NCBI GenBank assembly: GCA_944324165.1
Contig: CALUVG010000004.1
Span: 32,561 to 96,560 of the forward strand
Origin: Candidatus Gastranaerophilales bacterium
GTDB lineage: Bacteria; Cyanobacteriota; Vampirovibrionia; Gastranaerophilales; Gastranaerophilaceae
Reading direction: 5' to 3'
DNA: 64,000 nucleotides
The notes beneath the pieces were generated by a model that searched no databases, was not told where the DNA came from, and worked only from the letters and a program-made list of their open reading frames with translations. The position numbers and the translations under genes are program-made. Every line of letters starts with the position of its first letter. Positions within the stretch are counted from its first letter, which is position 1. This document shows positions 45,263-53,271 of this stretch, in pieces.

Positions 45263-46408
45263 ATGGCAAAAAAGAAAAAAATAACAGTAGCATTTCCTCA
45301 TATGGGTAATATATATATCGCCTGGTCAGCTGCATTGAAAAAAGTAGGTGTAACCCCTTTTATACCGCCTTATACAAGTAAAAAGACCCTTTCGCTCGGA
45401 ACAAAACATTCTCCTGAAGCAATATGTCTGCCTTACAAACTTATTTTAGGTAATTTTATAGAGGCAATTGAAGGCGGGGCAGATTATGTTGCAATGATTT
45501 CTTCTCCAGGGATATGCAGACTTGGAGAATATGGCAGCTGTATCAAAAATGCATTAACTGATTTAGGTTATAACACTAAATATATTGAATTGACGCTTTA
45601 TGATGGCATTCAGGGAATGTATAGATTTTTGCGGGAAATTACCGGCAAAAATGATCCTATTTTGTTTATGCGTGCAATTATTATTGCCATGCGAAAAGTA
45701 TTTGTAATGGATGATTTGGATGCTCGTTTGTCTTACTTGAGAGCGCGTGAAAAAGTATCAGGTGAGGCTGAAAAACATTTTAATAAAGCTGTTCAATATA
45801 TTATGGATGCAAATTCTAATCGTGCGTTGGATAAAGCTAAAAAATTGGCTTTTGATGAGTTAAATAAAACTCAAATTGATGAAAATAAAGAAGTCTTGCA
45901 TGTCGATTTGACAGGTGAAATTTATATAGTCTGTGACGATTTTTCTAATCAGAATATAGTAAGAGAATTGGGAAAAATGGGCGTTGAAGTTAGACGCAGT
46001 CTGACAGTAAGCAGCTTTTTAAAAGATGCAATTATTCCTAAAATTTTTAGAAAAGGAGAAACTCACCTGCAGAGAGCAAACAGAATGGCTAAACCTTATT
46101 TATTGAGAGATATAGGCGGTGATAGTCTTGAATGCGTTTCTGATGTTGTTTATGCAGATCAGAGGGGAATTGATGGTATAATCCATGTTAGTCCGTTTAC
46201 CTGCATGCCTGAAATTATGTCTCAAAATATATTCCCGGCAATGAGGGAAAACTGTGATATACCGATTTTACCATTGATTATGGATGAACAGACAGGAAAG
46301 GCAGGTTATTTGACAAGATTAGAAGCATTTGTAGATCTGATGCGCAGACGTAAACGTAAACTTGCTATGGGTAAAAATGATGAAAAACCGGTAGAATTGA
46401 TTAATTAA
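45263..46408 (+). CDS. 2-hydroxyacyl-CoA dehydratase activase-related protein (COG3581-like)
   Basis: The 381-residue protein resembles one segment of the large CoA-dehydratase activase-related family: VAFPHMGNIYIAWSAALKK at the start, KHSPEAICLPYKLILGNFI near 50-68, SSPGICRLGEYGSC near 83-96, and IHVSPFTCMPEI with MDEQTGKAGYLTRLEAF near the end. Conserved cysteines could bind an Fe-S cluster. In many bacteria this unit is fused to or beside BadF-like ATPase parts, but none is here. The role is unknown. It follows gcvPB by 13 nt. Confidence 0.82.
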   Translation: MAKKKKITVAFPHMGNIYIAWSAALKKVGVTPFIPPYTSKKTLSLGTKHSPEAICLPYKLILGNFIEAIEGGADYVAMISSPGICRLGEYGSCIKNALTDLGYNTKYIELTLYDGIQGMYRFLREITGKNDPILFMRAIIIAMRKVFVMDDLDARLSYLRAREKVSGEAEKHFNKAVQYIMDANSNRALDKAKKLAFDELNKTQIDENKEVLHVDLTGEIYIVCDDFSNQNIVRELGKMGVEVRRSLTVSSFLKDAIIPKIFRKGETHLQRANRMAKPYLLRDIGGDSLECVSDVVYADQRGIDGIIHVSPFTCMPEIMSQNIFPAMRENCDIPILPLIMDEQTGKAGYLTRLEAFVDLMRRRKRKLAMGKNDEKPVELIN

Positions 46409-46451
46409 TCTGTGGATGATTTTTGTTGTTAACTTGTGAGGAAAATAAATT

Positions 46452-47291
46452 ATGTTAGAATATTTAAAAAATGCCCTGAAAATAACAAATGAAAATTTTA
46501 TAATTGTATTGCCATTTGTTATATTTTATATTCTTTTAAATTTGTATCTTGGTTACACAAAATATATGTTAGATACGCTTTTGGAGGCGTTTATAGCGAT
46601 TCTTACAATAACCTTTATGTTTGCGGTGTTTCTTGCCGGCTGGAATTATATGGTTAAAAAATCTGTCGAGCTTTCCAAAAAAGTTTTTGTGTTTGATGAG
46701 GAGGCAGTTAAGGCTCATCTCGGGCTAATAAAAACTTTCCCGACCGGTGTTGGTAAATATTTTCTTTCTTATGTGGGGGTAATTTTTATATTTGTTCTTT
46801 TGTTAATACTTATAAGTAAAGTTATTTTCTATTTTGGTATCAATTTTATAGGCAAAGTTGATTTTTCAGCAGAACAAATTACAGCATTAACATCCTCAAC
46901 AAAGGGCTTACTCGATTTTGTTGAAAATTTGCCGCCGGAACAGTATATAATTCTTGCTAAGTGGAATATGCTGCTTATGGCTGCCAGTTTTGTATTTTCG
47001 TATCTTTTAATGTTCTGGATGCCAGAAATAGTTTATAAAACGAAAAACCCTTTAATTGCATTGTTTAAAGGTATTGTCAAATTGTTTAAAAAGCCTTTGA
47101 AATCATTAGGGTTATTTTTATTAATAACATTAATAAATTTTGTTTTATCTTTTGTAATGACTTTTACACTGCTGTTTCCGCTTTTATATTTCTTATTTGC
47201 GGCAATATATCTGTATTATATAGTTTATGTAATTGTATTGATATTTTCCTATTATGAAAACGAATTTGTGAATGATGCTGAAGAAAATTGA
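46452..47291 (+). CDS. polytopic membrane protein of unknown function
   Basis: The 279-residue protein has about six hydrophobic segments (near residues 17-35, 43-68, 105-127, 172-196, 214-240 and 241-268) and an acidic tail (YENEFVNDAEEN). Its layout resembles the 327-residue membrane protein at 28716, perhaps as a distant paralogue. No family is assigned. It is co-directional with its neighbours and overlaps miaA by 20 nt, implying coupled expression with tRNA modification by chance or operon structure. Confidence 0.8.
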   Translation: MLEYLKNALKITNENFIIVLPFVIFYILLNLYLGYTKYMLDTLLEAFIAILTITFMFAVFLAGWNYMVKKSVELSKKVFVFDEEAVKAHLGLIKTFPTGVGKYFLSYVGVIFIFVLLLILISKVIFYFGINFIGKVDFSAEQITALTSSTKGLLDFVENLPPEQYIILAKWNMLLMAASFVFSYLLMFWMPEIVYKTKNPLIALFKGIVKLFKKPLKSLGLFLLITLINFVLSFVMTFTLLFPLLYFLFAAIYLYYIVYVIVLIFSYYENEFVNDAEEN

Positions 47292-48147
47292 AATAACAGC
47301 AATAGTCGGTCCTACGGCAAGCGGAAAAACTTCGTTTGCAATAGATTATGCAAGGAAAAATAACGGAGAAATAATTTCTGCGGATTCACGGCTGGTGTAC
47401 AAGGGCTTTGACATAGGAACCGCTAAGCCTACAGCGGATGAAATGCAAGGAATAGAGCATTACTTGATAGATATTGTAGAGCCTTTTGAAAGCTATTCGG
47501 TTGCACAGTATGTAAATGATGCTCAAAATGCAATTGATGAAATTGTTTCAAAAGGTAAGCTGCCAATTATCGCCGGCGGTACAGGTTTATATTTGAAGGC
47601 ACTTCTTGAAGGTTATGATTTCCCGGAAATGGAGATAAATTATGAATTTCGGGAAAGTTTAAAGAAGTTTGATAGTGAATATTTGCATGATGAATTGACA
47701 AAATTGGATGCGGAGACAGCCAAAAATATAGATAAAAATGATAAGAAAAAAATAATTCGTTCGCTGGAAGTTATAGATGCCCTGAAACGTCCGCTAAGTG
47801 AAGTACGCGGCAAAAAAGAACATCCTTATGTTGTTGAATGGATCGGGCTTAATTTCCCGCGGCAGGAATTGTATGAGCGCATAAATAAACGTGTGGATTC
47901 AATGATTGAACTTGGACTGGTGGAAGAAACACGGAAACTACTGGAAAAATACGGAAGAGTGCAAAATCTGATTCACACAATCGGATATCAGGAAATTATT
48001 GATTTTCTGGATGGAAAAATGCCCCTTAATGATGCTGTTGAGAAGTTAAAGCAAAATACGAGAAACTATGCTAAACGTCAATTAACGTGGTTTAGAAAAA
48101 ATGAAAATATTAAGTGGAATTGCTATCCTGAAAAGTTGAAAAAATAA
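47272..48147 (+). CDS. miaA: tRNA dimethylallyltransferase
   Basis: MiaA adds a dimethylallyl group to A37 of tRNAs that read UNN codons. The 291-residue protein has the P-loop AIVGPTASGKTSFAIDYA near residues 9-26, SADSRLVYKGFDIGTAKPT near 40-58, the IIAGGTGLYLKALLEG segment, and the C-terminal NTRNYAKRQLTWFRKN that contacts tRNA. All are typical and the protein is complete. The start may be the first or second ATG of ATGATG. It lies within the end of the preceding membrane gene. Confidence 0.96.
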   Translation: MMLKKIEITAIVGPTASGKTSFAIDYARKNNGEIISADSRLVYKGFDIGTAKPTADEMQGIEHYLIDIVEPFESYSVAQYVNDAQNAIDEIVSKGKLPIIAGGTGLYLKALLEGYDFPEMEINYEFRESLKKFDSEYLHDELTKLDAETAKNIDKNDKKKIIRSLEVIDALKRPLSEVRGKKEHPYVVEWIGLNFPRQELYERINKRVDSMIELGLVEETRKLLEKYGRVQNLIHTIGYQEIIDFLDGKMPLNDAVEKLKQNTRNYAKRQLTWFRKNENIKWNCYPEKLKK

Positions 48148-48165
48148 TAGCATTAATATTTGTTG

Positions 48166-48171
48166 TACAAT
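48166..48171 (+). promoter_or_regulatory. -10 element of the glycosyltransferase gene, leaderless-type
   Basis: TACAAT, then 6 nt (ATAAAT), then ATG 48178. No ribosome site lies between, and a good -35 was not found. Confidence 0.4.
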
Positions 48172-48177
48172 ATAAAT

Positions 48178-49200
48178 ATGAATGGAGATAATGTAAAATA
48201 TTCAATAATCACATCTTTTAAAAAATGGTATGGTATTAGCGAATGGATTATGTACTGGTCAATCCGGTTGAAATATTTTGCAGAGTTGAATATTTATAAA
48301 TTGATTAATCCCAAAAGAACTGATAAATACAGAATTGGTCTTGATGCTTTGAAATCGGAGGTAAGATTTGAACAGGTAAATTCCAGAAAAGTTCCTATAA
48401 TTGGGCACCGGCAATTGGAATTAAGTTTGGTAAGAGGATTTGATGATTTGCATGTGCTGTTTAAATTTGATGAACTGTCTGAAAATATTATTGTATTATG
48501 GGCTGATAAAATAGACTTAAGGGTTATAAGAAGATTAAGAAAGCAAAGGAAAATCAAACATGTTGTAACTGTTCCAACGGCTTGTAAATATGATTATAAA
48601 GATTTAATGTGGAATTTCCCTAAATATGAGTGCATAGACTATTCTCTGGTAGCATCAGATAATGTAAAAGTAAAAAATGAAAAGTTAATTACTTCTCAAT
48701 ATCATAAGAAAATTAAACCATGGGCATCCGGTGTAGAATTAGGAAAAGTAGATTTGTCTGCAAAGCCCAACTTGAGCTGTATTTGTTATTACAAAAGATT
48801 ACCTGTAGATAGAGAGCTAACAGAATTTATTGAATCATCAGGTATAAAATGCCATATTATCGAATATACTAAATATAAATTTGAAGATTGGCTGCAATTG
48901 CTGCCGAAGGTTGATTTTGTTATTTTTTATCAGGATTATATAGAAACTCAGGGATTAGCTATGGCAGAGGCATGGGCTCATAACAAACCAACCTTAATAA
49001 AAGCAGGGCGCAGCCCATATCTTACGGATGATACCGGATTGTTCTGGAATACAACTGATGAATTGAAAAAATTTATATCTGAATATAAAGATAATCCTGA
49101 AAAATTTTTATCTCAATTCAGTCCGTATAAATGGGTTGAAAATAATATGAGTGATAAAATAAGTGTTCAAAATCTTATTAAAATTTTTGAAAATATTTAG
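48178..49200 (+). CDS. glycosyltransferase-like protein (GT-B C-terminal half)
   Basis: The 340-residue protein has the C-terminal features of GT-B glycosyltransferases: DFVIFYQDYIETQGLAMAEA, AWAHNKPTLIKAG and DDTGLFWNTTDELKKFISEY, which match the nucleotide-sugar-binding side. The N-terminal half is less clear and has no signal peptide. Donor and acceptor are unknown. A frame is open from 48160, but ATG 48178 has a -10 (TACAAT) 6 bp before it, suggesting a leaderless start. It precedes tRNA-Gln. Confidence 0.75.
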   Translation: MNGDNVKYSIITSFKKWYGISEWIMYWSIRLKYFAELNIYKLINPKRTDKYRIGLDALKSEVRFEQVNSRKVPIIGHRQLELSLVRGFDDLHVLFKFDELSENIIVLWADKIDLRVIRRLRKQRKIKHVVTVPTACKYDYKDLMWNFPKYECIDYSLVASDNVKVKNEKLITSQYHKKIKPWASGVELGKVDLSAKPNLSCICYYKRLPVDRELTEFIESSGIKCHIIEYTKYKFEDWLQLLPKVDFVIFYQDYIETQGLAMAEAWAHNKPTLIKAGRSPYLTDDTGLFWNTTDELKKFISEYKDNPEKFLSQFSPYKWVENNMSDKISVQNLIKIFENI

Positions 49201-49224
49201 AAATTAAATATATTTGAAATTGTA

Positions 49225-49253
49225 TTGACTGGTAAGCGGGTTTGTTGTAATAT
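49225..49253 (+). promoter_or_regulatory. sigma-70 promoter of tRNA-Gln
   Basis: -35 TTGACT (49225-49230), 17-bp spacer, -10 TAATAT (49248-49253). It begins about 25 bp after the preceding stop and ends 24 bp before the tRNA. Confidence 0.8.
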
Positions 49254-49277
49254 TTTTGTGTAAATCTTTGTTGATAT

Positions 49278-49348
49278 TCCCGGATCGTCTAGCGGCAGGA
49301 CTGAAGACTCTGGATCTTCCAACGGTGGTTCGAACCCATCTCCGGGAG
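49278..49348 (+). tRNA. tRNA-Gln (anticodon CTG)
   Basis: A 71-nt cloverleaf. The acceptor TCCCGGA pairs with TCCGGGA, with discriminator G. The D-arm is GTCT/GGAC. The anticodon stem GAAGA/TCTTC encloses loop CTCTGGA (anticodon CTG, reading CAG). The T-arm is GGTGG/CCATC with loop TTCGAAC. The CCA is not encoded; a T6 run follows directly, probably as terminator. Confidence 0.94.
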
Positions 49349-49477
49349 TTTTTTATTGCATTTTATTCGGCAGAAAGCAGCCTCAGGGATTGTTTATTTG
49401 TAAATATAACTTTACAAATAAATTTTTTTTAGCAATTAATCTCTATCACCTGCTTTATATACTTGGGTGAATGTGTC

Positions 49478-50056
49478 GTGATTATTAAAAATTTGATGAA
49501 TACCATAAGAAATACCTCGCTTTATAAAGGTGTGCAAAAACAGGCTCACCGTTTAGAGCAAGGTACGCTTGATCTTTTGCCTGATGCAACTTTTAATAAA
49601 CCTAAAACTGTTAAGATGATTGGAGATATCGGACACGATATTTCTTCAGCCGAAAATAGACTTATATTAGGCGTAACAGCCTTGATGACACAACCCTTTA
49701 TTGATGCTCGTAATAAAAATGTTGATGAAGAGACTCGACGAGTTTCCGTTTGTCGTACTATTTCAAAAATTATAGTAGGAACTATGACCGGTTATGTAAT
49801 AAGAAAGGGCGCAATAAAAGCAATTCGCAGCTGGTCACAATTACCGGCTCCGGGTGTTTCCCGTTATAAGACACTATTCACCCCAAAAGGTGCACGTTCA
49901 ACGAATACAGAAGCCTTCAAGCAGTATCAAAATGCAATGGGGACTGTTGTAGCACTTGTTGTTATGATGTTTACTAACTTCCTAATTGATGCTCCATTAA
50001 CAAAAATCCTTACAAACCTTCTGGTTAAAAATTCAGGAGGTGATGACAAATCGTGA
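49478..50056 (+). CDS. unknown membrane-associated protein, first of a pair
   Basis: The frame is open from 49463. GTG 49478 has a GGGTGA ribosome-like site 7 nt upstream and is preferred; ATG 49496 is an alternative. The product has about 192 residues. It starts with NTIRNTSLYKGVQKQAHRLE and has two likely hydrophobic helices (about residues 104-124, ISKIIVGTMTGYVIRKGA, and 161-182, MGTVVALVVMMFTNFLI). The stretch GHDISSAENRLILGVTALMT looks conserved. I cannot assign a family. It overlaps the next gene by 4 nt, so the two are co-translated. Confidence 0.65.
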   Translation: MIIKNLMNTIRNTSLYKGVQKQAHRLEQGTLDLLPDATFNKPKTVKMIGDIGHDISSAENRLILGVTALMTQPFIDARNKNVDEETRRVSVCRTISKIIVGTMTGYVIRKGAIKAIRSWSQLPAPGVSRYKTLFTPKGARSTNTEAFKQYQNAMGTVVALVVMMFTNFLIDAPLTKILTNLLVKNSGGDDKS

Positions 50057-50721
50057 GTATTGCTAATTTTATGGAAAATGTACCAGCAAAGATTGCTAAT
50101 CAGTGGTCAAAATTTAAGGTGCACATGTTAAAAAATTACGGAGAAAATCCCGGCAAAATGCTTGTTCATACCGGTACTCTCGGCTGGATTTTGTCATCTC
50201 TTGCACAAGTCGGGGCAGTTGTATTTAATGATAAAATTTCTCCGGAACAAAAATCATTCTTAATTCCTCAGGAAGTTGCTGATGCTGCTGTTAATATATT
50301 ATCTTTTTATCTGGTAACAAATTCCATGAAAAATGTTGGGGCTAAGCTAGTATCAACAGGTAAATTGAGGACAAGAAGAATAAGAAATTTTCTTGAAAAA
50401 AATGAGCTTATGGGAAAAGTCGGTAAAAGAGATTTTAATATTGCAGATCAAGAAAATTTTGCCCCTATTGCCGATCATTACAAAGCTTTTAAAAACGGGG
50501 TTGACGTTGTAACAAGTACTATTGGTTCAATAATATCTTGTAATATTTTGACCCCTGTTTTACGTAACGAGTATGCATCCAGAAGGCAGAAAAAAACACT
50601 TGCTCATATGCAGGAATATCAGATGAAAAATATTCAGCATCCTAAAGGTATATCTATTGCTGATTATCAGAAATTGGCGTCCTTGAAATATTCTGCCAAT
50701 AATTCGGGGTTAAAAATTTAG
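50053..50721 (+). CDS. unknown membrane-associated protein, second of a pair
   Basis: The 222-residue protein starts at GTG 50053, fixed by a strong AGGAGGTGA 9 nt upstream. It has hydrophobic stretches near residues 38-60 (LVHTGTLGWILSSLAQVGAV), 78-92 and 155-172 (VVTSTIGSIISCNILTPVL). Between them are basic segments (STGKLRTRRIRNFLEK). No signal peptide is evident. Family unknown. It pairs with the preceding gene of similar size and helix layout. The 3' end overlaps the convergent anti-sigma gene by 12 nt. Confidence 0.72.
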   Translation: MSIANFMENVPAKIANQWSKFKVHMLKNYGENPGKMLVHTGTLGWILSSLAQVGAVVFNDKISPEQKSFLIPQEVADAAVNILSFYLVTNSMKNVGAKLVSTGKLRTRRIRNFLEKNELMGKVGKRDFNIADQENFAPIADHYKAFKNGVDVVTSTIGSIISCNILTPVLRNEYASRRQKKTLAHMQEYQMKNIQHPKGISIADYQKLASLKYSANNSGLKI

Positions 50722-51261
50722 GTACCACAAGTGTACTGCGCCTGCTATTATTGTAAGAAACATTATGAAGAAAATGATTACTAATTTTTTAAAACCTGAA
50801 TTGCTGTCTTTTGCGGGTATGTTCATCTGAGTCAGGATATTTTTTGAAAAATCATATCGGACATCACTTTTAGTTTTTTCAAAGGAATTGTGTAACAGTC
50901 TTTTGAAAGCGTACATGTCTTCAAGATCTTTTCTTGCTATAGGATTTGAGATTGTTATTTTTTTTATTCTGATATTTTCTTTATCATCAAGTTCATTATC
51001 AATATACGCAGAAAGATTAGACTTGAATTCCGCATATTGTTTTTGTTTGAAATTCTCCTGTGTATTGTCATTCAAAGTATTTGTACAGTTGTTTTTCTTA
51101 AAACGATCAACCATTCTTTTTAGTTCTTCAAATTTTGCATTGCATTCAGGGCATATTGCAAGGTGATGTTTTACTGCTTTTTGAAGGGGGGTGGATAGTC
51201 GTCCTTCCAAATAAAATGTTATTATTGCCCCTACTTGTTCGCATGTTAATTCTCTTTGCAT
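50710..51261 (-). CDS. zinc-finger anti-sigma factor (ZAS-like) with one membrane helix
   Basis: The 183-residue protein has the N-terminal anti-sigma zinc-binding motif HHLAICPECNAKFEEL near residues 27-42 (HxxxCxxC), a charged middle part, and a C-terminal transmembrane helix (VIIFFIMFLTIIAGAVHLWY). It is encoded just after an ECF sigma factor, which it would hold inactive until a signal releases it. The helix is at the C-terminus and there is almost no periplasmic part, so sensing would be at or within the membrane. AGGAGACA precedes the ATG. Confidence 0.85.
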   Translation of the reverse strand: MQRELTCEQVGAIITFYLEGRLSTPLQKAVKHHLAICPECNAKFEELKRMVDRFKKNNCTNTLNDNTQENFKQKQYAEFKSNLSAYIDNELDDKENIRIKKITISNPIARKDLEDMYAFKRLLHNSFEKTKSDVRYDFSKNILTQMNIPAKDSNSGFKKLVIIFFIMFLTIIAGAVHLWYLNF

Positions 51262-51270
51262 AATTGTCTC

Positions 51271-51867
51271 CTATATGTATGATTTAAGTCCGTCTTGCAG
51301 TTTACCGCGGGCACGGGCAATTCTCGATTTTACCGTACCGACACTTGCATTTGTCGCTTCTGCAATTTCTTCGTAAGTAAGTCCCTGTAGTTCTCGTAAT
51401 ATAATCGCTATACGGAAAGGTTCGGGTAGTTCAAGAATAGCCGTTTTTATTATCTTTTCTAATTCGGAGGAAATACATTTTTCCGGCGGTTTACATTTTT
51501 TGTCAGGAAGTTGAAATTTTATTGATAGAGAAGGATTTTCGCTGTCTTCTTCGTCAATAGAAATTATATCAGGACGCCTTTGAGTTTTTCTTAGTTCATC
51601 GTAGAACAGATTTGTAACTATTTGGTTTAACCAGCTTTTGAATAGTTTTGGATTTTTAAGATTATGAATATTTTTAGCAACTCTTAAAAGTGCTTCCTGA
51701 GTTAAATCTGCGATGTTTTCCCGCTTTTTGCTAAGATATGAGAATGTTGTAAATATATTTTTTTGTTCTCGTCTTATCAATTCTTCTAATGCCTTCAGGT
51801 CGTTCTGTTGAGACAGAACAACCAATTCTTCTGTTGACATTTTTTTGTATTGCAATTTATCAGGCAT
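51271..51867 (-). CDS. ECF-type sigma-70 factor
   Basis: The 198-residue protein has region 2 (LSKKRENIADLTQEALLRVA, then NPKLFKSWLNQIVTNLFYDE) and region 4 (LPEPFRIAIILRELQGLTYE, then NASVGTVKSRIARARGKL). There is no region 3, which defines ECF factors. The anti-sigma gene follows 9 nt later, so the pair is a standard regulatory module. Envelope stress or a surface function is the usual role; targets here are unknown. AAGGAG precedes the ATG. Confidence 0.92.
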   Translation of the reverse strand: MPDKLQYKKMSTEELVVLSQQNDLKALEELIRREQKNIFTTFSYLSKKRENIADLTQEALLRVAKNIHNLKNPKLFKSWLNQIVTNLFYDELRKTQRRPDIISIDEEDSENPSLSIKFQLPDKKCKPPEKCISSELEKIIKTAILELPEPFRIAIILRELQGLTYEEIAEATNASVGTVKSRIARARGKLQDGLKSYI

Positions 51868-51968
51868 TAGGAACTCCTTACAATACTATAGTAAGAAATT
51901 CAGCCTGTTAATAACTCGTACTTTTCTATATAATTTATGGAGTATATTTTTTTGAGAAAGATTATAAC

Positions 51969-53210
51969 TTAGCCAGCATTAATATATCCTGTTAAAGCTG
52001 TATAAGCCGCAACATAAGGAGATGCCAGGTAAATAGAGCCGTTAGTATTGCCCATTCTGCCCTGAAAATTTCTGTTTTGGGTGGCAAGACAGACTTCTCC
52101 ATCAGCAAGTGTTCCGGCATGAACGCCTACACAAGGACCGCATCCGGGTGGTAATATAGCTGCATTTGCCTCAACAAATGTTGTGATTAATCCTTCTTCC
52201 AATGCCTGTAGATATACATCTTTGGATGCAGGACAAATCAACATTCTAACATCAGGATTAACTTTTTTGCCATTAAGAATTTTGGCGACAATGCGCAAAT
52301 CTTCTATTCGTCCGTTAGTACAGGTACCTACAAATACTTGATCCACCTTTACATCATTTAATAGTTCTACAGTTTTTGTATTGTCTACTGTATGCGGGCA
52401 AGAAACAGTATGTGCTATATCTTCTGCGTTAATTTTTATGATACGTTCGTAAATGGCATCAGAATCAGGTTTAAGTGTTGAGAATTTATCTTCTCTGCCG
52501 CGGGATCTCAGAAATTCTTTAGTTTTTTCATCAGCGACGAAAAGTCCGGCTTTTGCGCCTGCTTCTACAGCCATATTCGCTAGTGTAAAGCGTTCTGACA
52601 TAGACATATTATCAATTGTATCGCCGCAGAATTCCAATGCTTTATATGTGGCTCCGTCTGCGCCTATCATACCAATAAGGTGAAGCATTAAATCTTTAGA
52701 ACAAATACCATCTTTGAATTTTCCGCTAACTTCGATTTTGAAAGTTGCCGGAACTTTTAACCAAGTTTTACCAAGTGCCATAGCTACAGCTATATCAGTT
52801 GACCCCATGCCTGTAGCAAAAGCCCCCAGAGCACCGGATGTACAGGTATGAGAATCAGCACCGACAAGTATTTCACCCGGATTTACAAATGTTTCAACCA
52901 GACGTTGATGGCAAACGCCGGCTCCAACATCAGACAAAACTGCTCCATATTCTTTTGCAAACTCCCTGAGGACGGTATGTGTATTGGACAATTCTTTTCT
53001 TGGACTAGGAGATGCGTGATCTATAAATAAAATTGTTCGCTCGGGATTATTTAATTTCTCTTTACCCAGTTTTTTAAATTCTTGAACAGTTAATGGACCG
53101 GTACCGTCCTGAACAGCACAAACATCAACATTTGCAATTACTAATTCACCGGCGTGAACTTCTTTACCGGCATGTTGAGAAATAATTTTTTCTGCTAAAG
53201 TTAATCCCAT
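51969..53210 (-). CDS. leuC: 3-isopropylmalate dehydratase large subunit family (LeuC/HacA type)
   Basis: The 413-residue protein belongs to the short aconitase-like large subunits that use a [4Fe-4S] cluster to isomerise 2- to 3-isopropylmalate, or homologous substrates. Cluster cysteines are visible in FVGTCTNGRIEDL (near 296) and LPPGCGPCVGVHAG (near 355). Other markers are GADSHTCTSGALGAFATGMG near 116. The small subunit LeuD is not in the window. ATG 53210 has AAGGAG 7 nt upstream and is preferred over ATG 53216. An HMGL-family synthase lies two genes away (55601), so leucine, citramalate or citrate-type chemistry is possible. Confidence 0.9.
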   Translation of the reverse strand: MGLTLAEKIISQHAGKEVHAGELVIANVDVCAVQDGTGPLTVQEFKKLGKEKLNNPERTILFIDHASPSPRKELSNTHTVLREFAKEYGAVLSDVGAGVCHQRLVETFVNPGEILVGADSHTCTSGALGAFATGMGSTDIAVAMALGKTWLKVPATFKIEVSGKFKDGICSKDLMLHLIGMIGADGATYKALEFCGDTIDNMSMSERFTLANMAVEAGAKAGLFVADEKTKEFLRSRGREDKFSTLKPDSDAIYERIIKINAEDIAHTVSCPHTVDNTKTVELLNDVKVDQVFVGTCTNGRIEDLRIVAKILNGKKVNPDVRMLICPASKDVYLQALEEGLITTFVEANAAILPPGCGPCVGVHAGTLADGEVCLATQNRNFQGRMGNTNGSIYLASPYVAAYTALTGYINAG

Positions 53211-53271
53211 AATCATTCTCCTTATTTTATACCAATTATTTTAGCATAAATAAGGGGATTTTATGCATTTA

